A stretch of 64,000 bases of DNA, taken from DASUPK01 sp963763955. GTDB taxonomy: Bacteria > Actinomycetota > Thermoleophilia > Solirubrobacterales > 70-9. The DNA lies in NCBI GenBank assembly GCA_963763955.1, contig CAVXQP010000005.1, positions 7,966-71,965 on the forward strand, written 5' to 3'. Made by a program: the position numbers and the translations under genes. Within the stretch, counting starts at the first letter, position 1. Each line of letters begins with the position of its first letter. The notes beneath the pieces are model-generated. The model did no database searches, had not been told where the DNA came from, and saw only the letters and a list, made by a program, of their open reading frames with translations. Of the stretch, positions 15,731 to 24,033 are shown piece after piece.

Positions 15731-17272
15731 GTGGAACGCAAGTGGTGGACGCTGCTCGCGAGCTGCATCGCGATCTTCATGTTGCTGCTCGACGTGACGA
15801 TCGTGAACGTCGCGCTGCCGTCGATCGAGCGCGCCCTCGGCGCCAACTTCAGCGACCTCCAGTGGGTGATCGACGCCTACGCGCTGACCCTCGCGGGCCT
15901 GCTTCTGGCGGCGGGGTCGCTGGCCGACAAGGTCGGCCGCAGGCTCGTCTTCATGCTCGGGCTGGCGGTCTTCACCGCTTCGTCGCTGACCTGCGGGCTG
16001 GCTCCCGACCCGCTCTTCCTGCACATCTCGCGCGCGGCGCAGGGGGTCGGCGGGGCGATGATGTTCGGCACCTCGCTGGCGCTGATCGCGCAGGAGTTCC
16101 AGGGTCGCGACCGCGGGACCGCGCTCGGCATCTGGGGCGCGACCACGGCCGTGGCGGTCGCGACCGGGCCCCTCGTGGGCGGCGCGCTCGTAGACGCGCT
16201 GTCGTGGCGCTGGATTTTCCTCGTCAACGTGCCGATCGGCCTGGCCGCGCTCGTGGTCGCGCGGCTGCGGCTGCGCGAGTCGCGCGACCCGGCCGCCTCC
16301 GGCGTCGACCTCCGCGGCGTGGCACTGCTGTGCCCCGCGCTCTTCCTGCTCGTCTACGCGCTGATCCGCGGCAACGAGGAGGGCTGGGGCAGCGCCCTCA
16401 TCGTCAGCTGCTTCACGGCCTCCGCACTGCTGCTCGTGCTGTTCGTGGTGGCGGAGCGCCGCGCCACCGACCCGCTGCTCGACCTCTCGCTGTTCCGCAA
16501 GCCGGCCTTCACGGGCGCCACGATCGTCGGCTTCGCGCTGTCGGCGTCGATCTTCTCGATGTTCCTCTACATCACGCTCTTCTTCCAGAACGTGTTGGGC
16601 TTCTCGCCGTTCGAGGCGGGGCTCCGGACGCTGCCAGTCACCGGGATGCTGCTGTTCGTCTCGCCGCTGAGCGGCCGGCTGACGGCGCGCGTGCCGGTGC
16701 GGCTGCTCCTCGGCACGGGGCTCGCGTTCGTGACGGTCGGCCTGTTGCTGATGGGGAACCTGTCCGACTCGTCCGGGTGGACCGCGCTGCTGCCCGGCCA
16801 GATCCTGGCCGGCATCGGGATAGGCCTGGCCACCCCCGCGCTGGCCTCGACCGCCGTCGGCGTGGTCGGCCCGCAGCTGAGCGGCATGGCGTCGGGCGCG
16901 AACAACACGGCTCGCCAGCTCGGGCTCGCGACCGGGATCGCCGGCCTCGGCTCGATCTTCCAGTCGAAGATCGAGTCGACGCTCACCCCGCTGGTCGCGG
17001 GCACGCCCGCGTCGCCGCACGTCCACGAGCTTTCGCGGGCTGTGGCGTCGGGCGGGACCGGGCGCGCCTTGCAGGCGGTGCCGCCCGCCGCCCAGGCCAA
17101 GGTGGTGGACGCCGCGCACCACGCGTTCGTGACGGGCTTCAACACGATTGCGATGGTGACCGTCGCCGTGGCGGCGGTGGGCTCCGTGGCGGGCTATGTG
17201 CTGGTGCGATCGCGGGACTTCGTGGGCGTCGGCGCCCCGCCGGCGGTTCCGCCGGAGCCGGCGCGGGCGTAG
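15731..17272 (+). CDS. MFS drug-efflux-type transporter, DHA2 (14-TM) family
   Basis: This 513-residue membrane protein has ~14 hydrophobic segments. Family motifs: LDVTIVNVALPSIERAL in TM1, SLADKVGRRLVF (motif A) after TM2, and TTAVAVATGPLVGGALVDALSWRWIFLVNVPIG (motif C and following loop). It should export drugs or metabolites by proton antiport. GTG at 15731 was chosen as the start because the signature begins a few residues later. It sits between ruvC and ruvA on the same strand, which is unusual, and no regulator gene accompanies it. Confidence 0.92.
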   Translation: MERKWWTLLASCIAIFMLLLDVTIVNVALPSIERALGANFSDLQWVIDAYALTLAGLLLAAGSLADKVGRRLVFMLGLAVFTASSLTCGLAPDPLFLHISRAAQGVGGAMMFGTSLALIAQEFQGRDRGTALGIWGATTAVAVATGPLVGGALVDALSWRWIFLVNVPIGLAALVVARLRLRESRDPAASGVDLRGVALLCPALFLLVYALIRGNEEGWGSALIVSCFTASALLLVLFVVAERRATDPLLDLSLFRKPAFTGATIVGFALSASIFSMFLYITLFFQNVLGFSPFEAGLRTLPVTGMLLFVSPLSGRLTARVPVRLLLGTGLAFVTVGLLLMGNLSDSSGWTALLPGQILAGIGIGLATPALASTAVGVVGPQLSGMASGANNTARQLGLATGIAGLGSIFQSKIESTLTPLVAGTPASPHVHELSRAVASGGTGRALQAVPPAAQAKVVDAAHHAFVTGFNTIAMVTVAVAAVGSVAGYVLVRSRDFVGVGAPPAVPPEPARA

Positions 17273-17370
17273 GCGGCGGCGCGGGCTTCGGCACCCCCCA
17301 CGGCCCCGTCAGCCCAACTAGAGGCGATGGGAAGTGAAGGCATCCGGTTCGGAGCCCAGAATCCATAGGC

Positions 17371-17970
17371 ATGATCGCCTCCGTCAGCGGCGAGGTTCTC
17401 GTTCGCCGCCCCGACTACGTCGTCATCGACGCGGCCGGGGTCGGCTATCGGCTCGCCATCTCGGCCGAGACGCTCAAGGCGGTCCCCGCGCGTGGTAAGC
17501 GCGCGTCCCTGCACGCCCACCTGGTGGCGCGCGAGGACTCGCTCAGCCTCTACGGCTTCGCGAGCGAGGAGGAGCGCGACCTCTTCCTGCACCTGATCTC
17601 GGTCGGCGGCGTCGGGCCGAAGGTCGCGATGGCCGTCCTATCGGGCGGCTCCGTGCGGGAGTTGCTGCGCGCGATCGCAGGCGGGGACGCGAAGCGATTT
17701 CAGGCCGTTCCCGGCGTCGGCAAGCGCACCGCCGAGCGGATCATCGTCGAGCTGCGCGAGAAGGTGGCCGGGGAGATCGAGGGCGATGCCGACGGCGCCG
17801 CCCTCGCCACGGGCGAGGAGGACCCTCGCTCGCTGGCCCGCGAGGGCCTGCTCAATCTCGGTTACACACCGCCCGAGGCCGAGAAGCTCCTCTCCGGCGC
17901 CGAGGGCGAGAGCCCCGAGGAGATCGTCCAGTCGGCGCTCCGCAGCGCGGCTGGGGCGAAGGCTGCATGA
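17371..17970 (+). CDS. ruvA: Holliday junction branch-migration protein RuvA
   Basis: This 199-residue protein contains the N-terminal OB-fold (MIASVSGEVLVRRPDYVVID), the DNA-binding helix-hairpin-helix pair (LISVGGVGPKVAMAVLS and FQAVPGVGKRTAERIIVEL) and the C-terminal RuvB-contacting three-helix domain (LAREGLLNLGYTPPEAEKLL). It holds the Holliday junction for the RuvB motor, encoded 40 bases downstream. Confidence 0.96.
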   Translation: MIASVSGEVLVRRPDYVVIDAAGVGYRLAISAETLKAVPARGKRASLHAHLVAREDSLSLYGFASEEERDLFLHLISVGGVGPKVAMAVLSGGSVRELLRAIAGGDAKRFQAVPGVGKRTAERIIVELREKVAGEIEGDADGAALATGEEDPRSLAREGLLNLGYTPPEAEKLLSGAEGESPEEIVQSALRSAAGAKAA

Positions 17971-18010
17971 TTCGCGTAGCCCCCGGAAGCGAAGCTGAGG
18001 AGGCGGAGCG

Positions 18011-19074
18011 GTGGTAGAGCCGGGGAAGGGGATCCGCACGCCGGGGATCGACGACGACGAGGAGATCGTCATCCACGATGCCCGGGCCGCCGGCGCTGAG
18101 GATGACTTCGACCGCTCGCTCCGGCCGCCGAAGCTCGAGGACTTCGTCAACCAGCTCCAGGTCACCGAGCAGCTCGGCATCTTCATCGAGGCGGCTCGCC
18201 GCCGCGGCGAGGCGCTCGATCATGTGCTGCTCGCCGGTCCACCCGGCCTCGGCAAGACCTCGCTCGCCCACATCATCGCGGCGGAGCTCAGCGTGCCGAT
18301 GGTGCAGACGGCCGGCCCCGCCCTCGAGCGCAAGGCCGACATCGCGGCCTTCCTGACTTCGCTCGAGCCCGGGACGTCTTCTTCATCGATGAGATCCATC
18401 GCCTCGGGAGGGCGGTGGAGGAGACGCTCTACCCGGCGATGGAGGACAGCCGGCTGCCGGTGGTCCTCGGCCAAGGCGCGGGCGCGCGCACCGTCACCCT
18501 CGACCTGCCGGCCTTCACCCTGATCGGCGCGACGACCAGGACCGGATTGCTGACGACGCCGCTGCGGGATCGTTTCGGGGTCTGCCATCGACTGGAGCAC
18601 TACGCTGCGGCCGATCTCCGCCAGATCGTCCTGCGGTCGGCCGGCATCCTCGGCATCGAGGTGAGCCCCGACGGGGCGGAGGAGATCGCCTCTCGAGCGC
18701 GGGGAACGCCCAGGGTCGCGAACCGCCTACTGCGCCGGGTGAGGGACTTCGCCGAGGTCAAGGAACGCGGCAAGATCGACGGCGCGCTCGCCTCGGACGC
18801 GCTGGAGATGCTCGAGGTGGACCGCGCCGGGCTGGACAGGCACGACCGTCAGCTGCTCGAGCTGATGGCCGCCAAGTTCGGCGGCGGCCCCGTCGGCCTC
18901 TCGACCCTGGCGGTGGCGATCGGGGAGGAGGCGGACACGATCGAGGACGTCTTCGAGCCCTACCTCCTCCAGCAGGGGCTGGTGAAGCGCACCCCTCGCG
19001 GCCGGGTCCTCACCGAGAGGGCCTACGAACACCTGGGGCTGCCGGTCCCGGAGGGCGTGGCGAGCCTGTTCTAG
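18011..19074 (+). pseudogene. ruvB: Holliday junction ATPase RuvB, frame broken by one missing base
   Basis: GTG at 18011 (ribosome binding site GAGGAGGCGGAG) starts the protein; Walker A is GPPGLGKTS. After LTSLEPG the frame shifts at a GGG run (18371-18373): one more G gives DVFFIDEIHRLGRAVEETLYPAMED, which contains Walker B and joins the second open frame. The remaining motifs (LIGATTRTGLLTTPLRDRFG sensor I, ARGTPRVANRLLRRVRDFA, C-terminal winged helix) are intact, 354 aa in total. RuvB drives branch migration with RuvA. A deletion in a homopolymer of an otherwise perfect gene points to sequencing error. Confidence 0.9.
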
Positions 19075-19125
19075 GCGTCGTCAACCGGTCGGCTGCCTGG
19101 ACGCGTTGGCTAGCCTTCGGTAGGA

Positions 19126-19611
19126 ATGCCGTACTTCATCTGTCCGAACTGTGGAAACCGCGAGCTGAGCGGGGAGCGCACCGCGGGTTTCTCGACCCGC
19201 CCCAAGGGCTGCTCCAAGTGCGGCTTCGGCTTCCTCTTCGAGCTGCTGGACGACTACATGCCCGCGCCCGGCGCCGCGTTCTTCACACTCGACCAGCAGG
19301 CCAGGGTCCTCGACCTGGGCAAGGGCGCCTTCGAGCTCACGGGGCTGAAGGACGAGCAGGTGATCGGGCGTCCGGTCCGAGACGTACTCGGCCTGGAATG
19401 GATCGACCAGGGCGACGGTGGGGAGACCGCCGACACCGACGGCAACGGCGACACGGATCCGATCGAGACGACGCTCGAGTGGGGGGTGCGCTCCCTGGGA
19501 AAGCGGGTGGCAGTGAAGGCCGAGGGCGACCTGCCGACCGAGGCGGTGGCGGACCTGTTTCCCGCGTATGACGACGACGGCGGACTACTGCTCGTCCTGA
19601 CGCCTGAGTAG
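19126..19611 (+). CDS. Zinc-ribbon and PAS-domain protein
   Basis: This 161-residue protein has an N-terminal zinc ribbon (CPNCGNRE ... CSKCGFGF) followed by a PAS-like sensor domain (about residues 40-160: FFTLDQQARVLDLGKGAFELTG, VIGRPVRDVLGL, ending DDDGGLLLVLTPE). There is no output domain, so it probably signals through a partner. ATG at 19126 gives the ribbon directly at the N terminus. It is encoded between ruvB and secDF on the same strand. Confidence 0.8.
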   Translation: MPYFICPNCGNRELSGERTAGFSTRPKGCSKCGFGFLFELLDDYMPAPGAAFFTLDQQARVLDLGKGAFELTGLKDEQVIGRPVRDVLGLEWIDQGDGGETADTDGNGDTDPIETTLEWGVRSLGKRVAVKAEGDLPTEAVADLFPAYDDDGGLLLVLTPE

Positions 19612-19711
19612 ATGCGGCCTTTGCCGGCCGCCGAATTTGTACGCCCCTTGCTGTGTTGCAATGGGGACAGGAGACCACGCCTGAGACCGCTAGCGTGACC
19701 CCTTCAACACC

Positions 19712-22700
19712 GTGAGCAACCGCCGCCGCAACCTCTTCATCCTCGCCTTCGTGGCGCTTCTGATCGTGGCCTCCGGGATCGTGGTCGCGACCAAGAAGAC
19801 CACTCTCGGCCTCGACCTCAAGGGCGGGACCGAGCTGATCTTCCAGGCCCGCCCGACGCCGCAGAACCCCTCGATCAATGGGTCGGACATCGACCGCTCG
19901 ATCGAGATCATCCGCAAGCGGACCGACGCGTTCGGCGTCTCCGAGCCGGAGATCTCGAGGATCGGCTCGGACTCGATCCGGGTCGGCCTGCCGGACGTCA
20001 GCAACGCGGCCAACGCCAGCCAGCAGGTCGGGCAGACGGCGCAGCTCCACTTCTACGACTGGGAGCCGAACGTCATCCCCAACCCGGTGACCACGAACGT
20101 GCCCAGGGGCGAGGCATCGTTCCCGCGCTACTACGACGCCGTCAAGGTCGCCGCCCAGCAGACGCCCGAGTGCTTCCAGAACAAGTGCACGACCAACGGT
20201 CCGCAGTACTACCTGTTCAACTCGCAGACCCACGCCTACATCGCCGGGCCCGCGGAGAACACGAAGGACCTGTTCGCCGACCTGCCTGGTCAGAAGCGGC
20301 CTCCCAACACCCAGATCCTCACGGTCCCCCAGGGCACCCTCGTGGTCGAGAAGGAGCCCGCTCAGGGAGAGTCCGCCCCACCCGACACCGTCGCGGGCAA
20401 GAACTCGGCGTCCTGGTTCGTGATCAGGGACCGGCCGGCGCTCTCCGGCACGGACATCACCGACCCGAAGCCGAACTTCGACCAGTTCAACAACCCCGAC
20501 GTCACCTTCAGCTTCACGGGAACGGGCCGCCAGGAGTTCTCCGACGTCACAAAGACGATCGCGCAGCGGGGGCTCCAGAACGCTCCTCCGGGAGTGGCGG
20601 GCAATTCTCAGCTCGCCGATCAGTACTCCGGCCACTTCGCGGTCGTCCTCGACCAGGCGATCAAGTCACGGCCGATCGTCAACTTCGTCGACAACCCCAA
20701 TGGAATCGACGGCCGCACGGGCGCCGAGATCAACGGCCTCACCCAGCAGGAGTCCCAGGACCTGGCGCAGATCCTCCAGATCGGTGCCCTGCCGGTCGAC
20801 CTGGTGCAGATCTCCAGCTCCACGGTCTCGGCGACCCTCGGGCAGCAGGCGCTCCACCAGGGACTGAAAGCAGGGATCGTCGGGTTGATCCTGGTCTGCC
20901 TCTTCCTGCTCGCCTACTACCGATTCCTCGGCTTCGTCGCAGTGGTCGGGTTGGCGATCTACGGACTGCTCTTCTTCGCCCTGATCAAGCTGATCCCGAT
21001 CACCCTGACGTTGCCGGGCATCGCGGGATTGATCCTGACTATCGGGGTGGCGGCCGACGCCAACATCGTCATCTTCGAGCGCATCAAGGAAGAGGCGAGG
21101 GGCGGCAAATCGATGCTGAGCGCGATTGCCGCCGGCTATCGCCGCGGCATCGCGACGATCATCGACGCGAACGTGATCACGCTGATCACGGCGTTCATCC
21201 TCTTCGCGCTCGCGACTTCGAACGTCAAGGGGTTCGCGTTCACTCTGGGCGTCGGCACGATCGCCTCGCTGTTCACGGCGGTCGTCTTCACGCAGGCCTT
21301 CCTCGGCTTTTTCGGGCGGGCCCGCTTCATGCGCTCCCCGGCAGCTCTCGGGGCCCGCGAACAGCGCTTCCGCTGGCATTTCGACTTCAGCCGCGCAAGC
21401 AGGTACTTCTTCACGCTCTCCGGCGTCATCCTGCTGATCGGGACGACGTCGTTCGCGACCAAGCAGCTCAATCTCGGCATCGACTTCAAGGGCGGCAGCC
21501 GGATCACGGTCGGGCTGCAGAAGTCGGCGACGGTCGACGACGTGCGGTCGGTTGTCGAGTCCGCCGGGATCAATGACGCCCAGATCACCAAGGCCCACAA
21601 CAAGCAGCTCGGCACGAACACCTTCGAGATCGACTCGAAGGCGCAGCCGGAGCAGGTGCAGGGGATCCAGCCGGCGCTGCAATCGAAGTACGGGATCGTC
21701 CCCAACGGATTCAATGCGACCACGGTCGGGCCGACCTTCGGCCAGCAGGTGGCGAGGAGCGCGATCGAGGCGATCATCTTCTCGCTGCTGGTGATCTTCG
21801 CCTACGTCGCCTTCCGGTTCGAGCCGAAGTACGCCGTGCCGGTGATCATCGCCGTGATCCACGACATCCTGATCACGGGGGGCGTCTATTCGCTGACGGG
21901 GAGGGAGGTGACCAGCGGCACCGTCGCCGCATTCCTGACCATCCTCGGGTACTCGCTGTACGACACGGTCATCGTGTTCGACCGGGTGCGCGAGAACGTG
22001 CCGCGGCTGCCGCGCGCGACCTTTTCCCAGATCACCAACCGCTCGATGAGCGAGGTTCTGACCCGGTCGCTGATCACGGGTCTGTCGAGCGTCTTCCTGG
22101 TCACGGTGCTGTTCATCTTCGGCGGCGCGACCCTGAAGGACTTCGCCTTCGCGATGATGGTCGGCCTCGCCTCGGGTACGTACTCGTCGATCTTCATCGC
22201 GACGCCGGTGCTCACCCACTGGAAGGAGCGCGAGCCCGCCTACCGGCGCCGGCGTGAGCGGATCGAGGAGCAGATGGGCCGGGTCCCTGCGTTCCCGGAG
22301 GAGAACGTCGTCGCTCGGACCGAAGGCGGGCGCGAGGAGCCGGTCCAGGCCGAGACGCCGGTACCGGCGGCGCCCGCGCCGAGCCGCTCGCAGGTTCCGG
22401 GGGTCGTGCCGGAGCCACCTGCTCCGGTCGAGCCGCCCGCTCAGCCACCACAAGCGCCTGCCCGCGCGAGACCCGAGCCCTCCGTACCGGTCGGGGCACC
22501 CGGCCCCGACGGCGGGGATGGCGCTCCTGATCCGGGCGGTGCTGATGGGCAGGACAGTGAAGGTCGAACCGGTGGCGACGGTGATGCCGCGGCCGGCGGC
22601 AACGGCGGGGCCGAGCAGCAGCGCCCCGAGCTCAGCGAGGCGAGTGCCGCGGCACTGCGCAAGGTGCGCGAACAGCAGGGCGGAGGCCGCAAGCGCCGCC

Positions 22701-22723
22701 GCAAGCACGGGAGGAATCGCTGA
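19712..22723 (+). CDS. secDF: SecDF: fused SecD and SecF protein-translocase subunits with a long polar tail
   Basis: This 1003-residue membrane protein has SecD first (TLGLDLKGGTELIFQA near residue 30, the large periplasmic domain, then TM segments with GVAADANIVIFERIKEE), then SecF starting near residue 570 (LNLGIDFKGGSRITVGL and TILGYSLYDTVIVFDRVREN). SecDF uses the proton gradient to pull secreted proteins across the membrane. SecD and SecF are often separate genes; here they are one chain. From about residue 840 a Pro/Ala/Glu- then Gly/Asp-rich tail of ~160 residues ends in a basic patch (RKRRRKHGRNR), possibly a membrane- or ribosome-contacting extension. The start is GTG 19712. Confidence 0.95.
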   Translation: MSNRRRNLFILAFVALLIVASGIVVATKKTTLGLDLKGGTELIFQARPTPQNPSINGSDIDRSIEIIRKRTDAFGVSEPEISRIGSDSIRVGLPDVSNAANASQQVGQTAQLHFYDWEPNVIPNPVTTNVPRGEASFPRYYDAVKVAAQQTPECFQNKCTTNGPQYYLFNSQTHAYIAGPAENTKDLFADLPGQKRPPNTQILTVPQGTLVVEKEPAQGESAPPDTVAGKNSASWFVIRDRPALSGTDITDPKPNFDQFNNPDVTFSFTGTGRQEFSDVTKTIAQRGLQNAPPGVAGNSQLADQYSGHFAVVLDQAIKSRPIVNFVDNPNGIDGRTGAEINGLTQQESQDLAQILQIGALPVDLVQISSSTVSATLGQQALHQGLKAGIVGLILVCLFLLAYYRFLGFVAVVGLAIYGLLFFALIKLIPITLTLPGIAGLILTIGVAADANIVIFERIKEEARGGKSMLSAIAAGYRRGIATIIDANVITLITAFILFALATSNVKGFAFTLGVGTIASLFTAVVFTQAFLGFFGRARFMRSPAALGAREQRFRWHFDFSRASRYFFTLSGVILLIGTTSFATKQLNLGIDFKGGSRITVGLQKSATVDDVRSVVESAGINDAQITKAHNKQLGTNTFEIDSKAQPEQVQGIQPALQSKYGIVPNGFNATTVGPTFGQQVARSAIEAIIFSLLVIFAYVAFRFEPKYAVPVIIAVIHDILITGGVYSLTGREVTSGTVAAFLTILGYSLYDTVIVFDRVRENVPRLPRATFSQITNRSMSEVLTRSLITGLSSVFLVTVLFIFGGATLKDFAFAMMVGLASGTYSSIFIATPVLTHWKEREPAYRRRRERIEEQMGRVPAFPEENVVARTEGGREEPVQAETPVPAAPAPSRSQVPGVVPEPPAPVEPPAQPPQAPARARPEPSVPVGAPGPDGGDGAPDPGGADGQDSEGRTGGDGDAAAGGNGGAEQQRPELSEASAAALRKVREQQGGGRKRRRKHGRNR

Positions 22724-22995
22724 TGTCGATCCTTGTCTGGTTCACGTTGGGTGTGGCGCTCTGGCACTTCACCGTGTTCGTCCCGGACCGCTTCTGGGGG
22801 GGCATCGTGGGAGCTTTCATCGGCTCCGCGGCCGGCGCCATGGTGAGCGGCGCCATCGCCCAGATCGCGCTCGGCAAGGGCGTCGGGGACACCGACCTCG
22901 CGACCGCCCTGTATGCCGTCCCGGGCTGCGTGATCGGATTGGCGATCGTCTACGCGATCGGCGTGCGCTCGGGCGTCGAGGCCGAGCACATCTAG
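22723..22995 (+). CDS. Small membrane protein of unknown function
   Basis: This 90-residue protein has three hydrophobic segments with Gly-rich faces (GGIVGAFIGSAAGAMVSGAI), resembling small GlsB/YeaQ-like membrane proteins, but without a firm match. Its ATG overlaps the secDF stop (TGATG), so translation is probably coupled and the protein may act with the Sec machinery (inference). Confidence 0.7.
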   Translation: MSILVWFTLGVALWHFTVFVPDRFWGGIVGAFIGSAAGAMVSGAIAQIALGKGVGDTDLATALYAVPGCVIGLAIVYAIGVRSGVEAEHI

Positions 22996-23052
22996 GCGGC
23001 CTCGCCGGGCCGAACACCGGCGATCAAGGGGGCGAAATCTGCCGTGAGTGGG

Positions 23053-23086
23053 GACTTGTTCCGGATATGCCGGAAGAACTCACCAA
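23053..23086. repeat. 34-bp palindromic repeat, copy A
   Basis: The core is TTCCGG-ATATG-CCGGAA, followed by GAACTCACCAA. It is identical to copy B (23951-23984) at 31 of 34 positions. It ends 12 bases before the start of the DUF559 gene. An additional GTGAGT/ACTCAC pair flanks the core here. Confidence 0.85.
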
Positions 23087-23098
23087 GGCCAGCGCGGG

Positions 23099-23952
23099 AT
23101 GCCGCGATCGCATCGCATCGCCGCACGCCAGCACGGTGTCCTTTCATCGACGCAGTTGAGGGCCTGCGGGCTCTCCTCGAGTGCGGTCGCGAGCCGCGTC
23201 TCCGCCGGCCGCCTGCACCGCATTCATCGCGGTGTCTACGCGGTCGGCCATCGCAAGCATCGAGCAATGAAGGGAGATGGATGGCGGCGGTACTGGCATG
23301 CGGGCGGGCTGCGGTGCTCAGCCATAGAAGTGCCGCCCGACTCTGGCAAATGCTTCCGGATCGGAAGGGTGTAACCGGTGGGGACCAGCCACTCGTTCAT
23401 GTCACCGTTCCCGGCGAGAGCAAGGATCGACAGGGAATTCGGGTTCATCGTTCATCCACCTGGTCGCCGGCCGACTGCACTCGTCGGGAAAACATCCCGG
23501 TCACCAGGCCAGCTCGGACGCTGAAGGACCTCCGGCGCACCTTCCCCAGCCGGATATTCAGGGCGGCGCTACGGCAGGCCGAATACCTTGGACTTCCTGC
23601 CAGCGACCAGCTGGAGGTCGACCACACACGCAGCGAGCTCGAGGCCAGGTTCCTTGCCCTGCTCCGGCGTCACCGTCTTCCCCAGCCGGAAGTGAACGTT
23701 CGCGTTGATGAGTTCGTCGTGGATTTCCTTTGGCACAGATCGCATCTCGTTGCGGAGCTCGACGGCTGGGCAACCCACCGGACACGTTCGGCGTTCGAGG
23801 ACGATCGATCGCGGGATAGGCGGCTTCGCGTGCTCGGGTTCGAGGTCGTTCGATTCACATGGCGACAGGTCGATGAGGAGCGACGCGAGGTTGCGAGCTT
23901 GCTGCGCGCTCTCCTGGCGGGCCGATCTGGGCCCGGTCCTCGCCTTGGGTGA
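23099..23952 (+). pseudogene. AbiEi antitoxin-like/DUF559 (Vsr-like nuclease fold) protein, frame broken by one missing base
   Basis: ATG at 23099 starts a winged-helix AbiEi-type domain (RIAARQHGVLSSTQLRACGL, AGRLHRIHRGVYAVG). One missing base near 23262-23270 moves the frame to GRWMAAVLACGRAAVLSHRSAA and on to a C-terminal DUF559 domain related to the very-short-patch-repair endonuclease fold: SELEARFLALLRRH, VRVDEFVVDFLW, LVAELDGWATH with the acidic PD-(D/E)xK-type residues, and LRVLGFEVVRFTW. About 284 aa when repaired. The family is frequent in actinobacteria and its real activity is unclear. The gene is bracketed exactly by two copies of a palindromic repeat, the second overlapping its stop codon. 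No toxin gene is adjacent. Confidence 0.75.
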
Positions 23953-23984
23953 CTTCTTCCGGATATCCCGGAAGAACTCGCCAA
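23951..23984. repeat. 34-bp palindromic repeat, copy B
   Basis: GACTTCTTCCGGATAT followed by CCCGGAAGAACTCGCCAA. It starts inside the TGA stop of the DUF559 gene and ends 49 bases before recJ. Its stem (CTTCCGG/CCGGAAG with a short loop) could also act as a transcript end for the DUF559 gene. Confidence 0.85.
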
Positions 23985-24033
23985 TTCCGGCCGGCCCGGA
24001 GATTCCGTCGGGGGCCGAACTTAAGTTGGGCGG

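Noticed and set aside
15092..17122. Long open frame antisense to ruvC and the MFS gene (676 codons)
   Set aside because: Low-complexity Arg/Glu/Gln sequence, no motif; the sense genes are certain.
20666..22708. Long open frame antisense to secDF (680 codons)
   Set aside because: It is an artefact of high GC: its composition is Arg/Asp/Glu-biased without domain motifs, whereas the sense frame is a clear SecDF.
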